Shown here: in pieces, positions 35,696 through 44,853 of the stretch
Layout: each line of letters begins with the position of its first letter
Position numbering within the stretch: position 1 is the stretch's first letter
NCBI RefSeq assembly: GCF_023073335.1
Contig: NZ_JADPJG010000012.1
Span: forward strand, 288,571-352,570
Direction: 5' to 3'
DNA from: Bradyrhizobium sp. 21
GTDB lineage: Bacteria > Pseudomonadota > Alphaproteobacteria > Rhizobiales > Xanthobacteraceae
Length of the DNA: 64,000 nt
Translations under genes and position numbers: made by a program
The notes under the pieces: model-generated
Told to the model about the DNA's origin: nothing
The model's input: only the letters and a program-made list of their open reading frames with translations
Database searches by the model: none

Positions 35696-37629
35696 GCGAG
35701 ATCGCGGCGAAGGCACCGGTCAAACCCGCGCGGCGCCGGCTGCTGGTCTCGCGCCTCGTGCCCTATCTGCTGCTCCAGGCGCTGATATTGGTCGCGACCA
35801 TCCTCGGGCTGCGGTTGCTCCAGCCCAGCGACCCCGACGACTTTGCACTGAGCGAATTCTCGCTGCGTGAGGACGGCGTGGCGCGTCCCGTGACGCTGCC
35901 GCATTTCACGTCGGCACGCTATTCCCTGACCGACCCGCCGCTCTACAGCGGCGCCTTCACGTTTCGCCGCGCCGATGCGGCGTCGGGATGGTCGGTATTC
36001 CTGCCGCGCTTCAGCAACGCCGTGGAGGTCGCAATCAACGGCGTCGTCATCCTGGATTCGCGGCGCGATGCCAACGCCAACCGGCCCGACCGCAACACCC
36101 CGCAGATCGGGTCGATCCCGTCCTCGCTGCTACGCGAGGGTGCGAACGGCATCACGGTGCGGCTTTTGATTTGGGGACCGCTCAAGGGCTTTCTCGACAC
36201 CGTCTATGTCGGGCCGGATGCGGCCTTGCGGCCCGCCTACGAGACACGCACGCTGATGTTCGTCACGTTGCCTGTGGTGTTCTCCGCCTGGCAGTCGATC
36301 CTCGCCGTCATCCTGGCGATCATGTGGCTGATGCGCCGCCGCGAGCCGGTTTACGGCGTGCTGGCCGTGGCGATGGTACTCGGCGTGGTACAGGCCTTCG
36401 CGCCGCCACCGGTGCCCCCCGTCACCACGTCCCGGCTCGCCGCGGTGTTGCTCGCGTCCGCACCGATCGAGAGCGCTCTGGTCGTCGTCTTCGGCGTGCT
36501 GTTCTTCGGCTGGCGCTGGCCGCGTTATGGCATGCTGCTGTTCGCCCCGGGGCTCGTCGTGTTCGGTGTCGGGCTGATCGCGGGCCCACCGCTGCCGCGC
36601 ATTCTGTTTCTCGTGCTCGGCATTCCCACCGTCGGGCTCTGCCTGGTCCTGATGGCCTGCGTCACCGCGGCCGCAGTGGTGCGGCGGCAGGACGCGGCGA
36701 GCTTCACGCTCGGCTGCGCGGTGACCATCGTGCTGATATGCTGGGTCCACGACATGCTGTCGGTGTTCGAGATCGTGACCGACGAGCGCATCTTCCTCTC
36801 GCGCCTGTCCTATTCGGCGATGCTGGTCGCGATCGGCGCCGGCTTGACCTGGCGGTTCGCCCGCGCGCTGAACCAGGTCGACAGCTTTGCCGGCCAGCTC
36901 GTGACGCGCGTACGCGAGGCCGAGGAACGGCTGAAGGCGAGCTTTGCCCGCGAGGAGGAGCGTGCACGGGCCGCCGCGCTCGCCAATGAGCGCACGCGGC
37001 TGATGCGCGACCTGCATGACGGCCTCGGCGGCCAGCTCGTCAGCATCGTCGCACTGTCCGAGCGCGGCCATGAGGGCGCAACCATCACCGATGCCGCCCG
37101 CGCCGCGCTGAAGGACCTTCGCCTCGTCATCGATTCCATGGACGACATCGGCGGCGACCTCATGCTCGCACTCGGCTCCTGGCGCGAGCGCGCGACCGCG
37201 CAATTGCGGCCGCACGACATCGTGCTCGACTGGCACGTGGCGACGCCACAGGGGCTGCCGCTGCATCCCGAGCTCAGGCCTTGGCATGTTATCCAGATCG
37301 TGCGCATCCTCGACGAGGCCGTGACCAATGCGGTCAAGCACGCGGAGGCCCGCCGCATCTCGGTCACCATCGAGACGATCGACGAAGGTCAGGGACCGTA
37401 CGGTGTGATCAGGGTCGCGGATAACGGTAAGGGTTTTGCGAACGCTTCCGCGCTGGCCGCCAGCGGCGGGGCCGCCGACGCGAGCCAGACCGCGCGGGGC
37501 CTGCGCAACATGAGGAGCCGTGCCGCGTGCTGCGGGGCCACGCTCAATCTGAGTTCGGATTCCTCAGGCACGCACGTGCGGCTGCAATTGCCGCAGATTT
37601 TCCCCGACAGCGATGCCGCCGTCGGCTGA
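35692..37629 (+). CDS. Membrane sensor histidine kinase (NarL partner, HisKA_3 type)
   Basis: A 645-residue kinase. An N-terminal membrane anchor (about 18-40) is followed by a periplasmic beta-rich domain (about 50-180) with a jelly-roll-like galactose-binding appearance, about seven hydrophobic segments (about 185-390), a HisKA_3 dimerisation region with phospho-acceptor His442 (RDLHDGLGGQL) and a HATPase domain (about 530-640; DNGKGF near 577). This matches 7TMR-DISM-like sensors. It begins at GTG overlapping the response regulator gene. The signal is unknown; the jelly-roll may bind a sugar. Confidence 0.88.
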   Translation: MSEIAAKAPVKPARRRLLVSRLVPYLLLQALILVATILGLRLLQPSDPDDFALSEFSLREDGVARPVTLPHFTSARYSLTDPPLYSGAFTFRRADAASGWSVFLPRFSNAVEVAINGVVILDSRRDANANRPDRNTPQIGSIPSSLLREGANGITVRLLIWGPLKGFLDTVYVGPDAALRPAYETRTLMFVTLPVVFSAWQSILAVILAIMWLMRRREPVYGVLAVAMVLGVVQAFAPPPVPPVTTSRLAAVLLASAPIESALVVVFGVLFFGWRWPRYGMLLFAPGLVVFGVGLIAGPPLPRILFLVLGIPTVGLCLVLMACVTAAAVVRRQDAASFTLGCAVTIVLICWVHDMLSVFEIVTDERIFLSRLSYSAMLVAIGAGLTWRFARALNQVDSFAGQLVTRVREAEERLKASFAREEERARAAALANERTRLMRDLHDGLGGQLVSIVALSERGHEGATITDAARAALKDLRLVIDSMDDIGGDLMLALGSWRERATAQLRPHDIVLDWHVATPQGLPLHPELRPWHVIQIVRILDEAVTNAVKHAEARRISVTIETIDEGQGPYGVIRVADNGKGFANASALAASGGAADASQTARGLRNMRSRAACCGATLNLSSDSSGTHVRLQLPQIFPDSDAAVG

Positions 37630-37632
37630 AAA

Positions 37633-37672
37633 GCCCCCTCTCCGCACGTGTGGGACGCACGGAGAGAGGGAC
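37633..37672. terminator. Hairpin after the two-component genes
   Basis: CCCCCTCTCCG and CGGAGAGAGGG form an imperfect stem within 40 bases after the kinase stop. No clear T run follows. It lies between the kinase gene and the convergent small secreted gene. Confidence 0.5.
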
Positions 37673-37747
37673 GGGCCGGATGATTGCCTGCGGAGGACGG
37701 GGGGGGTTCGTCCGCAAGGCTCCTTCGCCCGAACTCTTTCGTCGTTT

Positions 37748-38029
37748 TCAGCGCACGCCGACGCGATTGACCGGACCACCGCGATTCATCGGCGTGCCCG
37801 CGCGCACGCCGACACCGGGCGCACCGACACCGGGTGTCGCGACCGCGACCGCGGCGGCCGGCGCAACCACCACCGTTGCTGTCGGCCGCACCACGCAGCC
37901 CTTGGGTAAGCCGACCGTCTTGCAATAGACCACCGCTTGCGCCGGGCTCGTGCCCAGCGACACGATCGCCGCACCTGCCAGCGCCAAAATCGTCAGCCCG
38001 GCGCTCAGCGCTCCCGCTCTTTTCGACAT
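37748..38029 (-). CDS. Small secreted Val/Pro-rich protein
   Basis: A 93-residue protein with a signal peptide (about 1-30, SPAQA-V), a short part with two cysteines (VYCKTVGLPKGCVVRP) and a Val/Ala/Pro/Gly-rich tail that is probably extended. ATG 38029 has AGGAG seven bases upstream; the much longer open frame above it has no such start. Function unknown. The 235-base gap to the next gene holds nothing I recognise. Confidence 0.75.
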   Translation of the reverse strand: MSKRAGALSAGLTILALAGAAIVSLGTSPAQAVVYCKTVGLPKGCVVRPTATVVVAPAAAVAVATPGVGAPGVGVRAGTPMNRGGPVNRVGVR

Positions 38030-38264
38030 CTTGCTCTCCTGCTTCCCGTTCGGCGTCCCGATGCAATCACCGGGTCTCGCAGCCAACGTGCAGCCTGAAT
38101 GACAAAAGACGGCGCGCTGATACATGCCATGAAAATGGGGGGACGGCGGCGGGGCGGGCTGGCCGATGCCATGAACATGGCATGGACCTGGGTCCGGCTC
38201 TCGCGAGATGGTCCGGCTCGCTTGATCCCAGCCGGGGCCAAAGACATTCCCAAGGAGATGCTCT

Positions 38265-38489
38265 ATGAAGATTTCGGTTCTTGCCGCGCTGCTGCTTGCC
38301 GCGACCGCCCAGACCGCCGCTGCACAATCCGGTCCGACGCCGCAGGAGCAGATGATCTGCCGAAGCGACGCGAGCAAATTCTGCGCCGAACACATCGGCA
38401 AGCCGCCGCAGATGAATGCCTGCCTGCGCGAGAACAAGTCGAAGCTTTCCGATGGCTGCCGCAAGGTCGTGGAGTCGCACGGCGGGTGA
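38265..38489 (+). CDS. Small secreted cysteine-rich repeat protein
   Basis: A 74-residue protein with a signal peptide (about 1-20, TAAAQ) and a four-cysteine unit (C-SDASKFC-...-ACLRENKSKLSDGC) resembling the short cysteine-rich repeats of Golgi GLG1-type proteins. The start is preceded by CAAGGAG. It converges with the beta-propeller gene, 34 bases apart. Function unknown. Confidence 0.8.
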   Translation: MKISVLAALLLAATAQTAAAQSGPTPQEQMICRSDASKFCAEHIGKPPQMNACLRENKSKLSDGCRKVVESHGG

Positions 38490-38523
38490 GCAATCGCCGT
38501 CCACGGCACAAATCTCGCGGGCG

Positions 38524-40407
38524 CTAGTGCGTCAGGCCGTAGACGTCGATGCGGCCATCATAGGTCGGGCGATAGATCCGCCCGTTCCAGATCATCGGCC
38601 GGTTGAACTTGGGATGCATGAAGGCGTGCTCCGGCCCCCAGTCTTCGCTGTCCCAGATCACCTGGAGCCGCCTGGAGCCGTCCGGATTGGTGGCGAAGTT
38701 CTGTGCGTCATAGACCAGGAAGCGGCCGAAGCTCAGCAGCATGTTGCTGTCCTGATAGGGCACCATGGCCACGATGATGCCGTCGGCGCCGTTGTTGGCG
38801 GCAAGCGTGATGCTCCAGCCCGGCATGCCGCCCGGCGGCCGCGGCGACTGCGGCGAGGCCGTCTCGTTGGATCCGGCGAGATAGGTCGAGGTCCCGTCGG
38901 CTGCAATCGACCACGCCCGCAAGGCGCTGTTCTCACCGCCGACGAAATGCATGGTGCCGTGGACGGTGGACTGGAATAGCAGTGGCGTGCCATGCAGGTG
39001 TCGCGTCGCGCCACCTGGAAACAGGTTCAGTTCCATCGGTGACGCCGGCGCCGGCGTCACGCCAGGATCGAAATACGTGTACAGGATGGGCGGCATACGA
39101 AGCCTGTCGTAGTTCGCGGCAAAATGGCCGGCCGCAAGATCGCTCGGTTGTGTGTTGCCGAGCGCATTGGCGTTTCCCGTGTAGAGAATTCCATCCTTGC
39201 CCGCGGCCAGCACGGCATGGGCGGAAGCGACATAGACCGGACCGCCGGAACCGAAATCCTGGTCGCTCCACATCGACTCGTTCATCGCCTCCATGTGGTG
39301 CGCCACGATCGGCGCGATCTGCGCATCGGTTGCACTGGGACCCGAGGTGACCGCGACATGCGGCATCTCGCGCGCATGAAGCGGCTTTAGCGGCATTCCC
39401 ATGCGCCTGGCATGCGCAATCACGGAAGGCAGGGATACGTTTGACGGTAACGCCGGCTCATCATCGTCGTCTTCGGCCGCCGCGACCGCGGCGGCGCCGA
39501 CCCGGTTAACGTCGGTCCACGGCGCCCACCAGGACATGACCTCGAAATGCGCATGGGCCCCGGTATGCAGGGCCAGCCGCACGATGCTCTCGCCGAAATC
39601 GCCATGTTGCGGCGAGAACGCTCCGTTGCCGGTGATGACATAGATCGAACCGTCGGGGCCGACGGCGGGACCGGCGCCGCTATGCCACAGCCCGCCACCG
39701 ACACCGGTGACGGTGGAGCACCAGGCGGCTGCAAGATGCCAGGCGTGAACGTCGACCGCGAGCAGCCAGCCTCGCGCGGTCTTCGACGTCTCCGCGATCG
39801 TGCCGAAGGGAATCAGCACATGGTCATGGATCAGAGTCAGCGCGCTGCGCTGCTTGCGCTGGGCCGAGACGAATTTCTGCGCGGGCAGGCCCGGCGGAGC
39901 GTAGACCGCGCCCTCCAGGTTCATCAACGGATGCGCCAGCGAGCCGTCCCTGATCCGCAGCGCGGCGAGGAAGTGCTGGCCCTTCGCGACACTGCCGTCG
40001 TCGCTGATCCAGGTGCAGGCGTAGAGCATGCCGGCGGCCTGGTCGATGACGGGGGTCGAAAGAATCCCCCAATTGACGTTGGTCATGTGTCCATCGATGG
40101 CCCGCGTTCCGACGATGGGCCGCCCGAGATGCGTGGCCCAGACCTTCTCGCCGGTCGCCGCGTCAAATGCGTAGACCCAATTGCCCATGCTGGCCTGCAA
40201 GATCAAATCGCGGGTCCTGCCGTCGGCCGTATGCACGGCGCCGACCGCGAGCGGCTGCGCCTCGAGCCTCGGGTCGTCGGGAATCGGAATGCTGAACAGC
40301 TTGGCGATGCCATGGGTGCGAACGGCCGTCGCCGTCAGCACCGTCTCTGAATCGTTCGCGCCGGTTCTGGCGTTGTCATAGCTGCGCGTGGTGACGGAAG
40401 TTGCCAT
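38524..40407 (-). CDS. PQQ/BamB-like beta-propeller protein
   Basis: A 627-residue protein with repeated propeller-blade signatures such as GNWVYAFDAATGEKVW and DGSIYVITGNGAFSPQHG. It looks like PQQ-type or quinoprotein-like propellers but lacks an obvious signal peptide, heme motif or full dehydrogenase active site, so enzymatic function is doubtful. A His/Asp-rich insert (about 290-400, with AAAEDDDDEP) interrupts the blades. ATG 40407 is chosen because it lies two bases after the stop of the small membrane-protein gene. Last gene of a tight three-gene operon with a GH13-like enzyme. Confidence 0.8.
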   Translation of the reverse strand: MATSVTTRSYDNARTGANDSETVLTATAVRTHGIAKLFSIPIPDDPRLEAQPLAVGAVHTADGRTRDLILQASMGNWVYAFDAATGEKVWATHLGRPIVGTRAIDGHMTNVNWGILSTPVIDQAAGMLYACTWISDDGSVAKGQHFLAALRIRDGSLAHPLMNLEGAVYAPPGLPAQKFVSAQRKQRSALTLIHDHVLIPFGTIAETSKTARGWLLAVDVHAWHLAAAWCSTVTGVGGGLWHSGAGPAVGPDGSIYVITGNGAFSPQHGDFGESIVRLALHTGAHAHFEVMSWWAPWTDVNRVGAAAVAAAEDDDDEPALPSNVSLPSVIAHARRMGMPLKPLHAREMPHVAVTSGPSATDAQIAPIVAHHMEAMNESMWSDQDFGSGGPVYVASAHAVLAAGKDGILYTGNANALGNTQPSDLAAGHFAANYDRLRMPPILYTYFDPGVTPAPASPMELNLFPGGATRHLHGTPLLFQSTVHGTMHFVGGENSALRAWSIAADGTSTYLAGSNETASPQSPRPPGGMPGWSITLAANNGADGIIVAMVPYQDSNMLLSFGRFLVYDAQNFATNPDGSRRLQVIWDSEDWGPEHAFMHPKFNRPMIWNGRIYRPTYDGRIDVYGLTH

Positions 40408-40409
40408 GG

Positions 40410-40877
40410 TCAGCTCCCGAATGCCAGTGTGCTTCCAGCGGCGAGCAGGCAGGCGCCGGCGAACCACCGTCTGCGTTCGGGACTTACGCTCCACGCACCG
40501 AGCGTCACGGCTCCGCCCGCGAAACCGAGGCCCGCCGCCAAGGCGCTCGACAGGGCCACAAGGCCGATGTGGTCAGCCGCGTGCGACATGACATTGTCGA
40601 TCGCGAGCAGCGGCGGCAGGGCGTAGACCCAGCCCACCGCCTGCGTCAGGCGATGCGCGAGCGGGAGACGCAGGAGCAGCAACGCGCCGCACGCCATCAA
40701 CGTGACCGCAGCGAGGCCATCGGCGATCGGCACACTGACACCGAGCGCGGCGCCCAGCGCATCGCAGAGTCCAAACATGAGAATGAGCGGCAGCACATGC
40801 CGCCGCGGAACGATGAAGGCGAGCGCGAAGGCCGCGATGAGACTGTCAGTGGATGTCGACAACAGATGAAACGACAT
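40410..40877 (-). CDS. Small membrane protein, MntP/LysE-like
   Basis: A 155-residue protein with about five hydrophobic segments. Aspartates inside membrane segments (STDSLIAAFALA near residue 11 and LLAIDNVMSHAA near 92) recall the two-repeat cation exporters MntP/LysE, but this is resemblance only. It is nine bases downstream of the GH13-like gene and two bases upstream of the propeller gene, so its job is probably tied to theirs. Confidence 0.7.
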   Translation of the reverse strand: MSFHLLSTSTDSLIAAFALAFIVPRRHVLPLILMFGLCDALGAALGVSVPIADGLAAVTLMACGALLLLRLPLAHRLTQAVGWVYALPPLLAIDNVMSHAADHIGLVALSSALAAGLGFAGGAVTLGAWSVSPERRRWFAGACLLAAGSTLAFGS

Positions 40878-40886
40878 TGAATCCTC

Positions 40887-42629
40887 TCAAATGGCTTGTG
40901 GGGCAAGGTAGGCGATGTCGATCGAAAAGGCCGAGCCATGCTCCGGCAACTGCCGGCCCGCAATACGGATGTGATGTTCGCCGATCTCGCCGGCCGTTCC
41001 TTCTGCGTCGGCATGGTCGCCTGCGCACAGCGCTTCGACCACGGTATGCCCTCGTGCATCGCTGACGATGACCTTGAGCGCGGCGTCCGCCGGCGCGCCG
41101 TGGCGATCGAGGCGGACCCGCAAGGCGATCCGGCTGCCCCGCTCCACCCAGATCCGTGCTGCCTCGGTCTCGGCATTGGTAGCCGGCGGCGTGTCGAGAT
41201 CGGCGGCGCCGAAGATGGTCTGCACGGTATGGCGCGCGTGCCGGATCGACGCGACGTTCAGGCCCGCGCGGGAGAAGCACAGATAGCTCTGGCCCTTGCT
41301 GAAGGCGTTGCTGGGAATCGTAAAGCTGGCGACGCCATGTCCATCGGTCCAGATATCATCGTGATGGCCGGTGTAGTCGTGGAGATGGACGTTGGCCCCG
41401 AAAGCGGTTTGGCACCTGACGCTGCGGGCGTTGAAGGTGTCGAAGTTGAGCGCGGTCAGCAGGCCGGGCGCGCCGGTCCGCTCGAGCACCACGACCTTGT
41501 CATCCAGGAAGCGGGTGCTGGTCGGCCCAGCGGCGAGGTGCTCGTGGATCCAGACCAGATTGTCGATCCACGGCTTCAGCCCGTAGGCGCCCGGCCAGAC
41601 GCTGGGCGGGAAGTAGTCCTTGCCGTAGACGAAGGGATAGCCTTCGGACGAGAGCAGGAAGGCGTAGGCGAGCAGCTTGTTGCTGATGACCTGCTGGCCC
41701 GGCGAGGTATCGGTGTCGGGATTGTCGACGAAGGTGCAGGTGAGATCGGGACGCCAGCTCGTATAGCCGGCGCCATCCAGCACGCGCGCGTTGCCGCCGT
41801 CGCAGGCAGCCTGCAACGCCCAATGCATCGGAAAGTCGGCCACGAGCGAACGCCCGCTGAGCGGCGGCTGCGTGGTCCAGCCGTTGAGAATCGCGCGATT
41901 GCCGTCGAAGAACTCGGCGTAGAAGAATTTCGAGGCCATGACGCCGTGAGTCATGAACTCCCGGACGAAGGGCGCCCAAGTGCCCTTGACGTCGTCGAAG
42001 CGCGCACCGTCCGCGCCCGTGGTGCGGAACACCCATTGCCCGAAATCGAGCGCATCCTCGATCGTGACGCGCGGCGGACGGCAGTGCTGATAGGAGAGCT
42101 CGCGGCCAAACGGAAAATCGTCGCGGGGGCTCGGCACGTCGTCGTCAGGCAGATTGTCGGGCGGCACGCCGCGAAACCATCCGGGTGCCGTGGTGCTCCT
42201 GCCATTGGGCGTCCGGCCGTCCGCGCCGAGATAGCGGAATATGCCGGGCCCGCCATTCTCTCCGCTGCGCTGATGCAGGACGAGATCGAGATAGACGTCG
42301 AGATCGCAGGCATGGGCAACGGCGACGAGCCGCGTCAGCGACACCTTCGACCCGTAGCGCGTGTTGACGGAGCCTTGCTGGTTCTTGCTGCCGAGGTCGC
42401 GGGGATCGAACACGCCGTAGCCGTCGCAGCCGCGGCCCGCGCCGCCTTCAGCCTTCGATGTCGGCGGTAACTGTAGCGCGGTGAAACCAGCGTCGCGAAG
42501 CGCCCGCGCGTGCCGCGCCAGAAAATCGAGCAGCCAGGGCGCACCGGCTCCATCGACGGGCGCCGGCACGGTCACGCGTTCGCCGTGCGGCCCGAAGAAG
42601 CGACCCCAAGCTAACAGCGCTACGCCCAT
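40887..42629 (-). CDS. Alpha-amylase family (GH13) protein
   Basis: A 580-residue TIM-barrel glycoside hydrolase or transglycosylase. Catalytic residues are Asp212 in GARFDDVKG, Glu239 in FYAEFFDG and Asp302 in FVDNPDT, as in GH13 enzymes, followed by a C-terminal beta domain. No signal peptide is seen, so it is probably cytoplasmic. ATG 42629 (MGVALLAW) with AGAGG upstream is preferred to the TTG at 42656. It heads a compact operon with a small membrane protein and a propeller protein, an arrangement I do not recognise. The substrate is unknown. Confidence 0.85.
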   Translation of the reverse strand: MGVALLAWGRFFGPHGERVTVPAPVDGAGAPWLLDFLARHARALRDAGFTALQLPPTSKAEGGAGRGCDGYGVFDPRDLGSKNQQGSVNTRYGSKVSLTRLVAVAHACDLDVYLDLVLHQRSGENGGPGIFRYLGADGRTPNGRSTTAPGWFRGVPPDNLPDDDVPSPRDDFPFGRELSYQHCRPPRVTIEDALDFGQWVFRTTGADGARFDDVKGTWAPFVREFMTHGVMASKFFYAEFFDGNRAILNGWTTQPPLSGRSLVADFPMHWALQAACDGGNARVLDGAGYTSWRPDLTCTFVDNPDTDTSPGQQVISNKLLAYAFLLSSEGYPFVYGKDYFPPSVWPGAYGLKPWIDNLVWIHEHLAAGPTSTRFLDDKVVVLERTGAPGLLTALNFDTFNARSVRCQTAFGANVHLHDYTGHHDDIWTDGHGVASFTIPSNAFSKGQSYLCFSRAGLNVASIRHARHTVQTIFGAADLDTPPATNAETEAARIWVERGSRIALRVRLDRHGAPADAALKVIVSDARGHTVVEALCAGDHADAEGTAGEIGEHHIRIAGRQLPEHGSAFSIDIAYLAPQAI

Positions 42630-42768
42630 GACGCGGCCTCTGGCTGGCTGCGTCAATCATGCATCGAACGAAGATCATCCGGAAGTTGAAATTTGAGGCA
42701 CGCGCCTCCCCAGCACGAACCGCCGCTCACGATCACGTGCGCGACGGCGAACAAGGTGGCGTCACGCG

Positions 42769-43491
42769 CTAGTCGTCGTCGGCACCGAACATCCTGATCT
42801 GCGGGAAGCCACTGCGCGGACGGCTCACCACGTCCCGGGTGCTGGAATCTTCACGCACGTTGCGCGCGACGTCGTCCCAATCGGTCTGATCGCGCATGCC
42901 GCGTTGTTCGCGGGGGTCGTAGCGACGGCGCTCGGCCCAACGTTCGCGGCGATCCATCCGGCGCCGTTCGGGCGCGGCGCGCTTCACGTCAGAATCCCTG
43001 GCCTTTGCATTGGCATTGGCATTATCGGATGAAGAGGACGGCATCGTCGAAGCCTGCTGCTCGGCGGGTTTTACGACTTGCGGAGGGGAAGCGGCCGCCG
43101 GCTTGAACTGCTCCTTGGGCGGCTCGACTGCGGCTGCTTGCGAAGGCTGCGGCGCGGGCGATTCAGCGTTCGCCTGGGTAGGCTGCGTCTCAGACTTGGT
43201 CTCAGACTTGGTCTCAGGCTTTGCTTCATCCTGCCCCTGCGCAGGCGCGGCGACCATCGCGCCGAAGGCTTTCGAGCCGGTGACATATTGGACCCGTTCG
43301 GACGGCGCGCTTGCCGTGGCCGTCGCGGCGGCCGCTGGTTCCGCGCGCTGCGCCATCTTGCCGGTATCCGGCCCCTGCTTGGGCGCGATCGGATGCATGA
43401 TATTGCCGGCGACGATGCCTCCGCCGAGACCAATGGCGATGGCTGCGACGATCGTACCGGCACCGACGAAATAAGCTACCGAGGCGCGCAT
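42769..43491 (-). CDS. Membrane-anchored disordered protein
   Basis: A 240-residue protein with one membrane segment (about 7-29, AGTIVAAIAIGLGGGIVAG), a long Pro/Ala/Glu/Ser-rich part with KSETKSET repeats, and a basic C-terminal part (RRRMDRRERWAERRRYD) ending in GADDD. No enzyme domain is visible. An EcfG-type promoter 27 bases upstream suggests general stress control. Start ATG 43491. The next gene upstream is a similar anchored protein, so both may belong to envelope stress. Confidence 0.75.
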   Translation of the reverse strand: MRASVAYFVGAGTIVAAIAIGLGGGIVAGNIMHPIAPKQGPDTGKMAQRAEPAAAATATASAPSERVQYVTGSKAFGAMVAAPAQGQDEAKPETKSETKSETQPTQANAESPAPQPSQAAAVEPPKEQFKPAAASPPQVVKPAEQQASTMPSSSSDNANANAKARDSDVKRAAPERRRMDRRERWAERRRYDPREQRGMRDQTDWDDVARNVREDSSTRDVVSRPRSGFPQIRMFGADDD

Positions 43492-43517
43492 CAATCCACT
43501 CCCTCTTTGGAGCGGGC

Positions 43518-43543
43518 AACGCCTTGGGATTGCCAGATGTTCC
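43518..43543 (-). promoter_or_regulatory. EcfG-type general stress promoter
   Basis: On the minus strand GGAAC (43543-43539) and CGTT (43521-43518) are separated by 17 bases, which fits the alphaproteobacterial general stress consensus. The gene starting at 43491 lies just downstream. Confidence 0.75.
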
Positions 43544-43578
43544 TGAAGGGAGCGCGGTTCCCTCAGGGAACCCGCGCG

Positions 43579-44331
43579 TCAGATCTGCTGCGCGACCTTC
43601 TCGAGCCCGATGATGCGGGCGAGCTTGCGCACTTCCTCTTTCTGGTCGTCACGCAGTTGGAACAGCAGCGGCATCGCGGCCGATTTCAACTGCTGGACCT
43701 CGTCGCAATCGGGATCGATGGGCACGCCCGGCGCGTTCGGATTGGACAGCTTGTTTGCCGAAATCTTGCGGACGACATTGCGCAGCGCGGTCTCGACCGA
43801 GGGCCAGTAATATTCCTGCGACGAGGACAATTTCAGACGGTCCCTGATGCCCGAGATCTGCACGTCGGAGAGCAGCGAATAGGATTTCTGCGGCTGAGGC
43901 TTGGCCACGACCCGCGGCTTGGCCGGAACTTCGACGGCAGGAACCTCTGAAGCGGCGGGAGCCTGGTTCACGCTCGCCGATGAGGCTGCCTTGGCCATCG
44001 GGAAATCGGCTGGAGTTGCGGCCGCAAACGCCTGGCGCAGCGGCTCGGTCAGCACCGGCGCTTGCGAAAGCCTGTCGGCGGGAACCTGGACCGGGTCGAT
44101 CGCGGCCGAGGCCAACGCCAGCGTTGGAACCAGCCGGTCGGCCTTGGCGGCCCGGTTGGTGGCCAGCGGCTTCGGCCCCGGGGCCTGCGTGATCATTTCA
44201 GCACTGACGCTGGGAACGCTGTCACGGCCGAGAATGGCGGTGGTGGCGGCGCCGAGGACGAGGAAGCAGGTCAGCACGACGATGGTGATGGCTTTCGACA
44301 AACGTCTCTCCGCGTGCAACTTCAAGTCCAC
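43579..44331 (-). CDS. Membrane-anchored hypothetical protein
   Basis: A 250-residue protein with an N-terminal membrane segment (about 14-34), a Pro/Ala-rich linker (about 40-148) and a conserved-looking helical domain (about 150-250; LLSDVQISGIRDRLKLSSSQEYYWPSVE is split here) that resembles periplasmic sensor proteins of the Spy/CpxP-like kind in its DVQIsgirDRL style. The similarity is weak. It ends 88 bases before the next gene on the same strand. Confidence 0.65.
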   Translation of the reverse strand: MDLKLHAERRLSKAITIVVLTCFLVLGAATTAILGRDSVPSVSAEMITQAPGPKPLATNRAAKADRLVPTLALASAAIDPVQVPADRLSQAPVLTEPLRQAFAAATPADFPMAKAASSASVNQAPAASEVPAVEVPAKPRVVAKPQPQKSYSLLSDVQISGIRDRLKLSSSQEYYWPSVETALRNVVRKISANKLSNPNAPGVPIDPDCDEVQQLKSAAMPLLFQLRDDQKEEVRKLARIIGLEKVAQQI

Positions 44332-44433
44332 GTGATCACTGCCCGGAAACTGGGCGAGAATTAAGGCTTAACCGTGCCATTGCGGCGGCATTCGCGCGGA
44401 CTGCGGCGACACCGCCCGGAAAACCAAAGCAAA

Positions 44434-44682
44434 TCAGGCAGCTAGCGCCAGATCGTAAGCGTCCTGGATGTCGGCCACGATCTCCGAGGCCTCCCAGACG
44501 CCGCGCGGCTCGACCGATTGCAGCGTCACCGTCCAATTGCCGCCCCGGCGGGTACGGGGGACGCTGAGGATGTCGAAGCGCACATTGCGGCACAGCGGAT
44601 GGCGGGCCAGAGCATGGGCCACGCGCACGCGAATTTCGTCCAGCGACGCCTGCGTCTTGGCGTTGAGAAAGTCGAAGTCCAT
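44434..44682 (-). CDS. Hypothetical protein, 82 residues
   Basis: A small soluble protein with an alternating helix and strand pattern (DEIRVRVAHALARHPLC ... RGGNWTVTLQSVEPRG). No family is recognised and no signal peptide is seen. The frame is clean and codon use matches neighbours. It is an isolated minus-strand gene. The 171 bases before the next gene contain no clear feature. Confidence 0.65.
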   Translation of the reverse strand: MDFDFLNAKTQASLDEIRVRVAHALARHPLCRNVRFDILSVPRTRRGGNWTVTLQSVEPRGVWEASEIVADIQDAYDLALAA

Positions 44683-44853
44683 CGCCTGTCCCTCTCGGTC
44701 CTGATTGGCGCCTTGAGAGGGATTCTGGGCCGGCGATGGTTAATCTGCCGTTAAGTGGCGCGGGGCGGAGGTATGCGGGATTAACTGTGCTGGCGCGGCG
44801 AGCACGCGCCGCTCTCTCCCGTCCGTCCCACGGAGGGGCAGGCGAAAAGGCCC

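Noticed and set aside
37748..38509. Minus-strand protein of 253 codons
   Set aside because: The upstream part is antisense to the small cysteine-rich gene and has no signal; the start at 38029 with AGGAG and a signal peptide is preferred.
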